Below, one piece after another: positions 1 through 9,210 of a stretch of 64,000 nt of DNA (within the stretch, counting starts at the first letter, position 1; each line of letters starts with the position of its first letter). The position numbers were made by a program, and so were the translations under genes. The notes under the pieces were generated by a model that was given only the letters and a program-made list of their open reading frames with translations, ran no database searches and was not told the origin of the DNA. Source of the DNA: an uncultured Poribacteria bacterium (GTDB lineage Bacteria; Poribacteria; WGA-4E; WGA-3G); contig OX638316.1 of the NCBI GenBank assembly GCA_951812525.1, positions 1,832,630-1,896,629 on the forward strand, read 5' to 3'.

Positions 1-2
1 TT

Positions 3-680
3 GATGAATTAATCAAACTGACAGAGGTCAGTAGAGCCGGCATCTTCGTTGATACCTTGATTTCTCCAACCTTCCAACTCGCTCTCACGCAGATAGTGCA
101 GATGCCGGGGATTTCTGGTTTACCTAACAATTCCATCCTCCTTGAGTTTGATCAGGAGAGTGATGAGGAAATTAAAGAGGTCGAACAAGGCGCGCGGATC
201 GCAGTGAATTCACTGTTCAACGTCTTGATCCTAAGATCGACCAGTTACCGTTTCGGTTATAAGTCTTCGATCCATGTATGGGTGACGGAAGAAAATTTGA
301 AAAACGCTCCGCTCATGCTGTTGTTGGCGTATATTATTATAGGACACACCGACTGGAAACGTGCTGAAATTAGACTTTTCGCTTGTTCCGAATCTACGGT
401 TGCTGAGCGTGAAGCTGGGAATGAAGCCGACAAGCTCTCCACACTGATGAGAGAAGGACGGTTGCCGATATCTATGCAGAATGTGACCTCTGTCTCCTAC
501 GACAGCGCAGAAACTCTGGAAGAAGAGGTAACCCATCGCTCCGCTCAGGCTGACTTAATTATCACGGGATTAACGGCGGAAGACCTTGGTTCTGATGAAT
601 TACCGCAAATACTACAGCGTTATGATGGCGTGAAAGATGTGTTGTTCGTGCATTCTATTGAGCAGATCTTGATCGACTAA
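3..680 (+). CDS. C-terminal part of an SLC12-type cation-chloride cotransporter/amino acid permease (5' end outside window)
   Basis: The reading frame is open to the left edge, so the start lies upstream and only the cytosolic C-terminal domain is seen. The segment reading HVWVTEENLKNAPLMLLLAY followed by a W and an EIRLFA strand matches the layout of the SLC12 C-terminal domain (a W-containing strand, a 'lmLLlaYl' helix, then 'W..a.IRlf'). There are no membrane segments in this part. In the family, the missing N-terminal portion would hold about 12 helices and catalyse electroneutral ion or amino acid transport at the inner membrane. It ends in TAA 24 bases before the GH29-like gene, so the two may be co-transcribed. 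The family call is from motif memory; a universal-stress-like cytosolic domain on another permease is the alternative. Confidence 0.65.
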   Translation, partial: DELIKLTEVSRAGIFVDTLISPTFQLALTQIVQMPGISGLPNNSILLEFDQESDEEIKEVEQGARIAVNSLFNVLILRSTSYRFGYKSSIHVWVTEENLKNAPLMLLLAYIIIGHTDWKRAEIRLFACSESTVAEREAGNEADKLSTLMREGRLPISMQNVTSVSYDSAETLEEEVTHRSAQADLIITGLTAEDLGSDELPQILQRYDGVKDVLFVHSIEQILID

Positions 681-704
681 CGACGCGCCTGTGGAGGTTC
701 GGCT

Positions 705-2585
705 ATGTTTCTGGTTTGGATCTGTTTCATCTGTTTGGAGGGAAAGATTCTGTTTAATCAAGAAAACACAGAAATTCGCGAATGGATCGTCGAAATTGTC
801 CGGGCTGCAGGTAGTCATTCTGATGTCAATGCCGACCCCACGTTAAATAATCAAGAGCATTTGCAGTCCGTTGACGTTGCAGAAGGAATTAAAAAGTGGA
901 TTGACGAGAAAGGAGAATCAGTCGTTGGCACCCGTGGTGGTCCTTTCGATCCTACCGACCAGTATGTAACGACCTACAGAGACGGCAAAATCTATGTACA
1001 TGTGCTTTCATGGGAGGGAGAGAACCATATTATCCTCCCAGCAATTATTGATCGGGTGGTGAAAAACGCTTGGATTCTTGGGAATCCTGAGGCTGACGGT
1101 GCTTCGTGGGGAATTGTGAGACAACATCCATGGGGGCTTATTGTTGTAGTCCCCGAGGAATACCAAAACGGTGTTGATGACATCGTTGTGCTTGATATTG
1201 AGGGAGATCCTGCTACACTTAAGAAGCCTCTATTGGTTGAGCCGGACCCTTCGGCAGTTATTTATCTCTTCGGAGACAGTGCCAAGGTAGAGGGTGGTCT
1301 TGTGCACATGCAGGCACCCGACTGGATCGAGGGTTGGAGCGAACAATCGAGTTCTGCCTCTTGGGAGGTTAAGCTTCGTGGTCCTTGCGACTATAAAGTT
1401 GCGATAACCTACACTGCGGATGTACATGCGGTTGGCGCAAAGTTCGAGATTGCTGCTGGTGAAAACAGAGTTATCGGTGATGTCAGTCAAACGACCGGAT
1501 GGGCGGGAGATTCTCAGAATTTTGAGAGGAGACTGCTTTCGGAAACACTATGGCTCCCCGCAGAGACAAGCACAGTTACGCTTCGTCTCATAGGAACCTC
1601 AAAACCTAAAGAAAATGTGAAAGTCCATTCCGTTGAACTAATTTCACCGGCTGCTGAAAAAGTCCTGTTTGCCTCAGAAGAGAAAGCCCAACAAATGCGC
1701 GCCAACACGGATTGGTTCGTCGCAGCGAAGTATGGTGTAATGTTTCACTGGTCAGTGACAACACAACCGTTGCGCGGTCCACAAAAGCCGTACCCAGAAG
1801 CAGTGCGTGCTTTAGACCTTGATGCTTTCGCCGATATGGTCAGTGAAACTGGTGCTGGCTATGTCATTTTCACGGCAGTCCACGGTATCATGCATTTTCC
1901 TGCCCCCTTAGCATCGATTGAAAATATTATGTCTGGACGTACGTGTGAACGGGATCTGATTGGGGAAATGGCTGACAAACTTCAGGAGCGCGGTATTCCG
2001 CTAATTCTGTACTTCCATCACGGGGTTGGAGATCCAGAATGGGCGGAAGCCTCCGGATTTTTGAACGCCGACAAGTCGCGATTCTTTGAAATTGAGCGCG
2101 ACATTCTCACTGAGATCGGACTTCGATACGGTAAAAAGGTAGCAGGATACTGGTTCGACGACAGGTATCCACTGCAGCCGTTTGAAGAACTATTTAAGGC
2201 AACCAAAGCAGGAAATCCAGACCGCATCGTCTCTTGGAACAGTTGGATTCTTCCCAAAACCACTCCGTATCAAGAGTACTACGGTGGTGAATTTGGCGGT
2301 GCTTTAATAGTGCCTTCACCTAACTACTTTTCAGCTGGCGGGAGTGCAAGCGGTTTACAGCCGCACGGCATGATATTTCTCGACGACCCGTGGCAGCACG
2401 GATATCCCGACACCGATATTGCCCCACCTTTATTTTCCACTCAGCAGCTGATCGATTACATGAATGCGTGTATTGCCCAAAAACTGGTAATTACAATGAA
2501 TATGGGTATCACGCAAGATGGACATGTTTCTCCTGCAACGCTGGAACAGATGAGAGCCCTACGACAGGCAATCCGAGAGGAATAG
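705..2585 (+). CDS. GH29-like (alpha-L-fucosidase family) protein with reordered domains
   Basis: 626 residues. The ATG at 705 is preceded by GTGGAGG at a suitable distance. Residues about 340-620 look like a GH29 catalytic barrel: it opens with KYGVMFHWS, has the paired HFPAP/FHHG region, and contains GYWFDD where GH29 enzymes carry the nucleophile Asp (WFD). Residues about 200-320 look like a beta-sandwich carbohydrate-binding module. Residues about 25-110 (WIDEKGESVVGTRGGPF, then KIYVHVLSW and a LP strand) resemble the segment that normally follows the GH29 barrel, here placed before it. No clear signal peptide is seen, although the first dozen residues are hydrophobic. The likely role is removal of fucose or a related sugar from glycans. 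Substrate and activity are not proven; the acid/base residue could not be assigned. Confidence 0.7.
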   Translation: MFLVWICFICLEGKILFNQENTEIREWIVEIVRAAGSHSDVNADPTLNNQEHLQSVDVAEGIKKWIDEKGESVVGTRGGPFDPTDQYVTTYRDGKIYVHVLSWEGENHIILPAIIDRVVKNAWILGNPEADGASWGIVRQHPWGLIVVVPEEYQNGVDDIVVLDIEGDPATLKKPLLVEPDPSAVIYLFGDSAKVEGGLVHMQAPDWIEGWSEQSSSASWEVKLRGPCDYKVAITYTADVHAVGAKFEIAAGENRVIGDVSQTTGWAGDSQNFERRLLSETLWLPAETSTVTLRLIGTSKPKENVKVHSVELISPAAEKVLFASEEKAQQMRANTDWFVAAKYGVMFHWSVTTQPLRGPQKPYPEAVRALDLDAFADMVSETGAGYVIFTAVHGIMHFPAPLASIENIMSGRTCERDLIGEMADKLQERGIPLILYFHHGVGDPEWAEASGFLNADKSRFFEIERDILTEIGLRYGKKVAGYWFDDRYPLQPFEELFKATKAGNPDRIVSWNSWILPKTTPYQEYYGGEFGGALIVPSPNYFSAGGSASGLQPHGMIFLDDPWQHGYPDTDIAPPLFSTQQLIDYMNACIAQKLVITMNMGITQDGHVSPATLEQMRALRQAIREE

Positions 2586-2652
2586 ATATAAGAACGAATC
2601 CGGTAAGAGCGAATCTCGCAATTACGCTTTTCTTTTTTATCATTTTTTTTTG

Positions 2653-2661
2653 TGGTATAAT
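2653..2661 (+). promoter_or_regulatory. Extended -10 promoter (TGGTATAAT) upstream of the propeller lipoprotein gene
   Basis: TGGTATAAT combines a TGn extension with a consensus -10 (2656-2661). It is preceded by a T-rich tract with no clear -35. It lies inside the longest possible open frame for the next gene and about 64 bases before the ATG at 2725, which supports that later start. Confidence 0.5.
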
Positions 2662-2724
2662 AATTGCCAAACGGTAAGATCAGTCCTTCGATTATGGAAT
2701 TCAAAGTTAGGTGGGAGAGTGAAG

Positions 2725-5700
2725 ATGATAAAACAAGCAGATCGAAGTGAACCTCCGCTCCACAGTAGCCCCTTCCAATTAGCCGGTGGGTCCCTTCAGC
2801 AAGGACCCCGAATTGCAAGATTCAAACGCCAGTGTTTAAGTTTTACGCCCGTCGTATGTGTTTTGTTGCTGTCTCTGCTTCTTATTATAGGATGCGGGAC
2901 ATTAGCAACTGACCAGCAATCCAATGTACCGTTTGAAAATTCCCAAGCAGGTTTAGTACCTGCAAAGACATGGCCCACCGAACGGACACTCGTTAGCAAC
3001 GAAGTTAACTGTATTGCCGCTGATTCAGACAATGTATGGATTGCAACGGCACGTGGGGTTTCGCATTGGGACCGTCAACAGGATAAATGGCAACACTATA
3101 CAATGGAGGATGGGTTGGCGAACGATATGGTGAATGCCGTTGCGATTGATGGACAATGGGTCTGGTTCGCCACGGATGAAGGTGTAAGTCGCTACGATGT
3201 GCAGACAAACACCTTTTCGACCTACCGAACCATTGATGGCTTAGCGAGTGACCATGTCTCCTCTATTGCGGTGGATGGAAACTACGTATGGTTTGGGACC
3301 TCCAAGGGGCTGAACCGTTATGACAAAACAATTGATAGTTGGGCGGTACGTACCCGGAAAGACGGCTTAGTCAGCAAAGTAATTACAACGATCGCAGTCG
3401 AGCCAGAGTACGTCTGGGTCGGCACCGGTAGGGAAATAAATCCGGATCCGCATGGATGGGATGAAGATCCGAGGTTCAGCAAAGGTGGCGTAAGTCGCTA
3501 CCATCGAGATACCGATTCTTGGAATAACTATACGAAATCAGATGGTTTGATAGGCAGCGAGATTGCGACAATTGCGGTGGACGATGACAGTGTTTGGTTT
3601 GGTACGAAGAACGAGGGAGTCAGTCAGTACAATCAAGTTGATCAAACGTTCATCAAAACATATACGAAAACTGACTTGCTGAAAAGTAATATGCTCACCT
3701 GTGTCCGTGGGGATGGGTTCCAAGTCTGGTTTGGAACCGCCAATGCGGGTGTGCATCGTTTCATCAAGCCTGTTAACACATGGGTCCACTACACAAAAGC
3801 AGATGGGTTGGCGAGCAATCATGTGAGCTGGATCACGACGCAAGGTAATGATGTCTGGTTTGCGAGCAAAGAGGATGGGGTGAGTCGCTTCGATAAGGTA
3901 ACCGGTGAATGGACAATTTACAAGCAAGCCGATTTTCTCGCCGACAACGATGTACGAGATATAGCACGCGACGCAGATGGAAACCTCTGGTTGGCGACAG
4001 TCGCTGGGATTTCAGTTTACTCTCCTCAAACGCGCAATTGGGAAGTCATCTCCAAAAAAGATGGACTGCCGACCACCTACATCACATCAGTCCTTATTAG
4101 CAGTCAGCAATCAACAGTCAGCAGTCAGCAAGACCAGTCTGTTGCAGAAAGTAATACGCAACCGCCACAGACTGACAGCCGACAACCAGCAACCGACAAC
4201 CGTTCTTCACAGGTTTGGATTGGAAGCGATCGAGGGCTCGGCACACGGGCGTATTTAGGCGGTGATTGGACATTTCATACCCCATCTCCCGAGCAGACAC
4301 AAGGCGAGGCTTTTGTAACATCTGTTGATGTGGATATTGCATCACAGGATTACCGCATCTGGCTCGGTACGAGTTCCGGTCCTGCGATGTATAATACAAC
4401 TTCCCAAGAATGGACACAACTTGCGCTGACAGACACACCCAAAAACCCGCTCATATCCTCCGTACTCGCTCGTGGTGAAAAGGTCTGGTTTGGTGGTGCG
4501 GAAGGTGTTTGGCGGTATTCGATCACTGATAAGCAGATGCACCGTGTTGCCGATGGGCTTCCCAATCCCTACGTTAACGCGCTGCTCTCTACAGACGAAA
4601 ATGAAGAACAGACGCTTTGGGCAGGGACACGCCAAGGGCTTGCAAAATATGATAGTTCCCGTCAGCGTTGGATGACGCTCTCCTTTAACAAACAGTTACC
4701 CTCACCTAATGTCACGGCGCTCGCCTATCGAGAAGGTATCCTCTGGATCGGTACCCCTCATGGTCTCGGAAGCTACACGATTGCTTCCGATGCTTGGAAT
4801 TCTCTCTCAACTGTACCCTATAACATTCGCGACATTCTGTGTGAGACCGATGGAGTGCTTTGGTTGGCAACAGACACGGGTCTTGTTGAGTATAACACGC
4901 AAAGTGGCAGAGAGGTGCTACATCAATCCCGTCCAGTGCGAGAACCGTTCCTTGAAACTAAGGTCTCAAACATCAAGTTTGATGGCGATTATATCTGGTT
5001 CAATAATTGGGCGGCTTCACCGAACGGTGGTATTGTGCGGTTTCATCGTCCAACAGAAACGTGGCGGCGTTTCACGCGCTTAGATATTCTGAGGTCTACT
5101 CAGAAAAGGTCCATGACCCTCGTGCGTTGGACGTATATTGACACCGACGCAGTCTGGTTTACAACAGACTATGGGGTTCTCCGCTACGATAAGATGGCGG
5201 ATACATGGCAGCATTTTACAACAGCGGATGGGCTCTCTACAAACGATATAAGTAAAATTGCTGTGAGTGAGCAGAGCGTCTGGGTCGTTCCGATGATAGG
5301 TTTGGAATTAAGCCATTATAGTAAAGCGACTGGAACATGGGAGGTAGTTGAACAAGAAGATCATCGCCAGATTGAGCGTATAAACGCACTCGGGGTTGAT
5401 GGACCGGAGGTCTGGTTTGCATCTGGACGCGGGCTCACCCGCTACAACGAAATCACCCGCGAATGGAAGGATTTCGGGCCAAGGGATGGACTGGCAGGTA
5501 GAGGTGGGGAATGGATTACTGTAGATGACGATTTCATCTGGGTTGCGCGTTCGGAGTGGGACAGAAGCAGCAACCGTCCATTATCCCGATATGATAAGAA
5601 AACAAAAGAGTGGACAACGTTTTCAACGAATGACGTGCTCGCTGCGAATACCGTTAGACGCATTATCGCAACAAAGAACGATGTTTGGATACTCTATAGA

Positions 5701-7038
5701 CCTTGGGATGATGCGGGTGTTACGCGATACGATAGGCGGAACAAGGAGTGGACGACTATCAGATCAGGACGTGGGACACTCGAACTGGCAGCCGACGATG
5801 ACTATTTATGGTTAGCTGCACCTAACAGTGGGCTTCGACGATTCCATTTCGCCTCTGGCACTTGGGCAGCGTTTAGAGATATCAAAGGGCTCCTCCATAA
5901 CCACGTCGGCGAGTATGGACTTGCAGTCGATGAAGACTATGTATGGGTAGGGACCTTACGCGGGCTTTCTCGTTATGACAAACGGAAGGAATCTTGGACA
6001 CCTTTGACAGCACTGCCAACCCTTGTTGGACGCACTGTCCGGACCGTAGATACCGATGAACGTTTTGTCTGGGTCGGTACCGACAAAGGTATGTCCCGCT
6101 ACGATAAGATCTTAGGCACTTGGAAGCATTATCGGCAGGAAGGTGGATCCGAAAATATAGAAAGCCACGGCGGGCATTGGCACGAGCATCGACGCAAAAA
6201 GAGAGATACGCTTTCTGATGACGTTGTGAGTTCTATTGTGGTTGATGAGCAATACGTTTGGGTTGGTACACGCGATGGAGCAAATCGCTTTGATAAGTTA
6301 GCACTCCGGTGGGATCAATACAAAACTGAGCATGGGTTGCCTGCCAACAATGTGACCTCTGTTAGCAGCGACGGCAATAATATCTGGGTTGGGACTAATT
6401 CTGGAATTGGGAAGTACCCCCGCACAGCGGATGACCTCAATGCCTGGATTACTTACACATCCGGGAGCGAGATCCAGCCTTCTGCTGTATCTAAGGAGTT
6501 CGCTGAATCATTGGTTACCGATGAAATTTGGTGTATCACGGCGAGCAAAAAACACGTCTGGGTCGGTACACGCCGAGGTGTAAGCCAATACGATGTTGGT
6601 AGAGACATCTGGAAGACAATTACAGTGGAAGATGGGCTCGCCAGCAATGAAGTCAGTTGTATCGCTATTGACGGGGATCGCGTCTGGTTTGGCAGTGATC
6701 GCGGTGTGACGCTCTATAATGAAAAGACAGACGTCTGGGCTGCCTATACGACAGAGGACGGACTCGCCAGCAACAAGGTTACCACTATCGGTGTTGATGG
6801 TACAGAAGTGTGGATCGGCACCTATAATGCGGGGGTCAGTCGGTTTGATCAGTTGGCAGATAGTTGGACGTCTTACACCCGAGAGGACGGTTTAGCGCAT
6901 AACGGTATCCTCTCCATGACGATAGGTAGTACCTACGTCTGGTTAGGCACATATCGTGGATTGAGTCGTTTCGATAAACGCACAGGCATCTGGACAACCT
7001 TCACGGAGTCCTACGGACCGGAAGATATTGTGAGATAG
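2725..7038 (+). CDS. Giant beta-propeller lipoprotein (two-component-regulator-type propeller repeats)
   Basis: About 1437 residues. The ATG at 2725 is chosen because GGGAGAG lies just upstream and a promoter-like TGGTATAAT lies between it and any earlier start. A basic leader and a hydrophobic stretch end in a lipobox (LLIIGC), so it should be a lipid-anchored exported protein. The rest is roughly 30 repeats of about 45 residues with the pattern V-W-x-G-T, then G-[VL]-S/x-R-[YF]-D-K, then W, then DGL. This is the Reg_prop (YxYxY-associated) propeller pattern seen in hybrid sensor kinases. No kinase, YYY, HTH or GGDEF domain follows, so it is a stand-alone propeller array, probably four or more propellers, likely for binding or surface display. 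Around residues 459-494 the repeats are interrupted by a low-complexity S/Q/T-rich stretch that the DNA shows to be a dispersed repeat. Confidence 0.85.
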   Translation: MIKQADRSEPPLHSSPFQLAGGSLQQGPRIARFKRQCLSFTPVVCVLLLSLLLIIGCGTLATDQQSNVPFENSQAGLVPAKTWPTERTLVSNEVNCIAADSDNVWIATARGVSHWDRQQDKWQHYTMEDGLANDMVNAVAIDGQWVWFATDEGVSRYDVQTNTFSTYRTIDGLASDHVSSIAVDGNYVWFGTSKGLNRYDKTIDSWAVRTRKDGLVSKVITTIAVEPEYVWVGTGREINPDPHGWDEDPRFSKGGVSRYHRDTDSWNNYTKSDGLIGSEIATIAVDDDSVWFGTKNEGVSQYNQVDQTFIKTYTKTDLLKSNMLTCVRGDGFQVWFGTANAGVHRFIKPVNTWVHYTKADGLASNHVSWITTQGNDVWFASKEDGVSRFDKVTGEWTIYKQADFLADNDVRDIARDADGNLWLATVAGISVYSPQTRNWEVISKKDGLPTTYITSVLISSQQSTVSSQQDQSVAESNTQPPQTDSRQPATDNRSSQVWIGSDRGLGTRAYLGGDWTFHTPSPEQTQGEAFVTSVDVDIASQDYRIWLGTSSGPAMYNTTSQEWTQLALTDTPKNPLISSVLARGEKVWFGGAEGVWRYSITDKQMHRVADGLPNPYVNALLSTDENEEQTLWAGTRQGLAKYDSSRQRWMTLSFNKQLPSPNVTALAYREGILWIGTPHGLGSYTIASDAWNSLSTVPYNIRDILCETDGVLWLATDTGLVEYNTQSGREVLHQSRPVREPFLETKVSNIKFDGDYIWFNNWAASPNGGIVRFHRPTETWRRFTRLDILRSTQKRSMTLVRWTYIDTDAVWFTTDYGVLRYDKMADTWQHFTTADGLSTNDISKIAVSEQSVWVVPMIGLELSHYSKATGTWEVVEQEDHRQIERINALGVDGPEVWFASGRGLTRYNEITREWKDFGPRDGLAGRGGEWITVDDDFIWVARSEWDRSSNRPLSRYDKKTKEWTTFSTNDVLAANTVRRIIATKNDVWILYRPWDDAGVTRYDRRNKEWTTIRSGRGTLELAADDDYLWLAAPNSGLRRFHFASGTWAAFRDIKGLLHNHVGEYGLAVDEDYVWVGTLRGLSRYDKRKESWTPLTALPTLVGRTVRTVDTDERFVWVGTDKGMSRYDKILGTWKHYRQEGGSENIESHGGHWHEHRRKKRDTLSDDVVSSIVVDEQYVWVGTRDGANRFDKLALRWDQYKTEHGLPANNVTSVSSDGNNIWVGTNSGIGKYPRTADDLNAWITYTSGSEIQPSAVSKEFAESLVTDEIWCITASKKHVWVGTRRGVSQYDVGRDIWKTITVEDGLASNEVSCIAIDGDRVWFGSDRGVTLYNEKTDVWAAYTTEDGLASNKVTTIGVDGTEVWIGTYNAGVSRFDQLADSWTSYTREDGLAHNGILSMTIGSTYVWLGTYRGLSRFDKRTGIWTTFTESYGPEDIVR
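4099..4205 (+). repeat. Dispersed CAGTCAGCAATC-type repeat inside the propeller gene
   Basis: Four CAGTCAGCA/CAACAGTCAG-like units followed by GACAGCCGACAACCAG and GACAACCG units. The same vocabulary occurs outside genes at 7041-7079 and 32268-32360. It is read in frame without a stop and encodes a Ser/Gln/Thr/Pro-rich linker between two propeller blades. Confidence 0.7.
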
Positions 7039-7040
7039 CC

Positions 7041-7215
7041 GTCAGCAATCGGCTATCAACTGTCAGCAATCGGCTATCAGTAACCGTTGTTGACAATGAA
7101 GTCTTCTTGAAAAAAGGTCAAACGTTGACAACAAAACACCGATAGTCGATGGTTTCGGATAACCAATAGTCGAGTGCTAAAAGCCAAGGACCTGATAGCC
7201 ACTGCACTGACCGCT
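7041..7215 (+). repeat. Intergenic repeat cluster with two 18-bp direct copies (period 21)
   Basis: GTCAGCAATCGGCTATCA occurs at 7041-7058 and again at 7062-7079. It is followed by degenerate units (GTTGACAA, GATAGTCGA, CTGATAGCC, CTGACCGCTGGCGAC). This fills nearly all of the gap between the propeller gene and the barrel gene. No separate gene is seen in the gap. Confidence 0.7.
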
Positions 7216-7230
7216 GGCGACTAATAAAAT

Positions 7231-9210
7231 ATGGAAATAAACACAGACGACCGAAAGTCCCGGATCCGTGCCTATCTTCCTGTTAAAAGCCTCCTTTTCC
7301 TGTTAAAAGTCTTGCTTTGCTGTTCTCTCGTGTTCCGTGCTGAGGCGGAGGACGTGTACAGTCTATTTGGCAAGTTGTTTCTATCCGGGCGTGTTGAATA
7401 CGATTTCACAAACAGACGGAACTTCCTCGCAGATTCAGAGGAGGAACGCGTTCGGCAAGACAGCTTCGATTTCGACCGCCTCTTTCGGCGCGGCTTTCAC
7501 AGTGTCATGGTGATTGAGGAGACGGCGGGCAGTGTCAAAAATATCCTAAGTCTTGGAGAGGTCCCGACGACCTTCACACAATTCACCTTCGATCAGATCG
7601 ACCTAAGCGGGGTCCGCTGGGAGGTCCGCTCCAGTCGCACCGATTGGACAATTCTTATGGTTCCTGGTTTGCTTAACCGACTGAATGGGCAAGAGAGAAG
7701 CATGGAAGGATCCGGTATCGGCTTACGAGAAGTCACGAAATTCGGTAGGTCGCAGTTAGGGCTCTCTTGGTACTTCCGAGAAACGCCTGTGTGGGCAGTG
7801 GATTTGGAAACCAATTTCACCAACTACGGTATAAAAGCAGAGGTGGCTGTCACACCGAAAAGTGCTTTGCAGAAAAATTTACGTTCACGTTTTGATGCGG
7901 CGACAACAGTTTTCAAGGCGTTCCAAACTGTTGGTGATACGCTTTTTCAGGCAGAAGCGTATCGTGTCGGTCCGAGATTTGATGCCTCTCGCTCTGTCGG
8001 TGATAACGATGACCAAGACCGTTACTCCGATAACACCCCACTCGATCCTCCCTCCCTAATTATCCCCGGTGACCTTGACAAAAATAACAACGGTATCTTC
8101 GACTACGAGGACGACATTCTCCTTTTTGATGTTGATGAGGATTTCCTTGACGAAAGCGATCGGAACAACAACGGTATCCGTGATGAGGAGGAGAATGATA
8201 AGGATCCCAATTACGAGTTTGATGTTGGACTGCAAGGCGTTCGGCTGTTCATGAACCGTAAGTTGACGCGTTCGGAGAGTGTCATTGACTTGGATTTTGG
8301 GTTGCAAATGGAAGAGAACCTTGGACTCAGAAATACGCCTACCTCAACGAAGGCTTTCGCGAATATCGTTTACCAGAAAGAACTTGCGCGCGCATCTTCG
8401 CTTATTTTTGAAAACGAGCTGAAGTTGGTAAAAGATCGGATTCCTGATGAGACGTGGTATTATGCTGGATTTCTGGGCAGACAAGATGAGGAGCTTTATC
8501 GATCACAGCCAGAAATCCGAGAGATGGAGGAAGACGGTGATATTCAGTTTTTCGGTGTTGATGGTGGGACAGAGGTCGAAAGGCGGCGCAAGGACCCACT
8601 GCTGATGCAGAACGACCTGATTAATACCGCCAAAATCACGTGGGAATACTTGGGAATTGATCGGATGGTTACAACGGCTCGCGCCAAAATTCAATACGAC
8701 TACGATTTTGAGAAAGACAATCAGCATTATGAAGTCGGTATTTTCAAAACCTTGTACCGGATGCGTCCTTCCAAATCGCTTGAGATCAGTCCGATGTTCA
8801 AATATACCGTCCGTAACGGCTTCCGAATGGCGGAAGATACGCTTGAATATCTTTTCCTAAAGGGGCAAATTGACGACAGGGATGTCACACGGCGACTCCG
8901 ATTGCGCGAGATTGAACGGGCAAATGTACGGGATATGGCTACAGCGCTTATCCTCAAGATCGTCTATCAGTTTACGAAAACCATCAAACTCACCGGTGGC
9001 GGTCAAATTCTCCTGTTCAACGATATGCGTGAAAATGATAACGACTTTGTTCGTCAAGCACTCTTGGCTGAAATGGAAAAGAGTTTTGTCGCTTACGAAA
9101 AGCGAATGTTTCTGCATGTCGGTGCACGATACATAGACCAGCGCGCAATCGGGGATGTAAACGATCAGAACTACATGGAAATTTTTGTGCGAGTCTTTGG
9201 GAAGTTTTAA
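7231..9210 (+). CDS. Predicted outer-membrane beta-barrel protein with calcium-binding loops
   Basis: 659 residues. The N-terminus is a signal peptide (hydrophobic LLFLLKVLLCC, ending near AEA-ED). The rest consists of alternating amphipathic strands typical of outer-membrane barrels, and the protein ends in VRVFGKF; the terminal Phe is the usual signal for the Bam machinery. Residues about 275-325 contain two acidic loops, DLDKNNNGIFDYEDD and DESDRNNNGIRDEEEN, that match the DxDxNxxGxxD pattern of dockerin or thrombospondin-type-3 calcium loops. The family is not recognised. It follows the propeller lipoprotein in the same direction, so a surface-exposed pair is possible. The ATG lacks a clear ribosome site. 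Its stop codon overlaps the stop of the opposite-strand carH-like gene (shared TTAA, 9207-9210). Confidence 0.7.
   Translation: MEINTDDRKSRIRAYLPVKSLLFLLKVLLCCSLVFRAEAEDVYSLFGKLFLSGRVEYDFTNRRNFLADSEEERVRQDSFDFDRLFRRGFHSVMVIEETAGSVKNILSLGEVPTTFTQFTFDQIDLSGVRWEVRSSRTDWTILMVPGLLNRLNGQERSMEGSGIGLREVTKFGRSQLGLSWYFRETPVWAVDLETNFTNYGIKAEVAVTPKSALQKNLRSRFDAATTVFKAFQTVGDTLFQAEAYRVGPRFDASRSVGDNDDQDRYSDNTPLDPPSLIIPGDLDKNNNGIFDYEDDILLFDVDEDFLDESDRNNNGIRDEEENDKDPNYEFDVGLQGVRLFMNRKLTRSESVIDLDFGLQMEENLGLRNTPTSTKAFANIVYQKELARASSLIFENELKLVKDRIPDETWYYAGFLGRQDEELYRSQPEIREMEEDGDIQFFGVDGGTEVERRRKDPLLMQNDLINTAKITWEYLGIDRMVTTARAKIQYDYDFEKDNQHYEVGIFKTLYRMRPSKSLEISPMFKYTVRNGFRMAEDTLEYLFLKGQIDDRDVTRRLRLREIERANVRDMATALILKIVYQFTKTIKLTGGGQILLFNDMRENDNDFVRQALLAEMEKSFVAYEKRMFLHVGARYIDQRAIGDVNDQNYMEIFVRVFGKF

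Noticed and set aside
2650-2724. Earlier start for the propeller lipoprotein
   Set aside because: It would lie within the promoter-like TGGTATAAT; the ATG at 2725 has a better ribosome site.
7041-7215. CRISPR or attachment site
   Set aside because: Two near-adjacent direct copies followed by degenerate units of the same repeat family; no spacers and no integrase.
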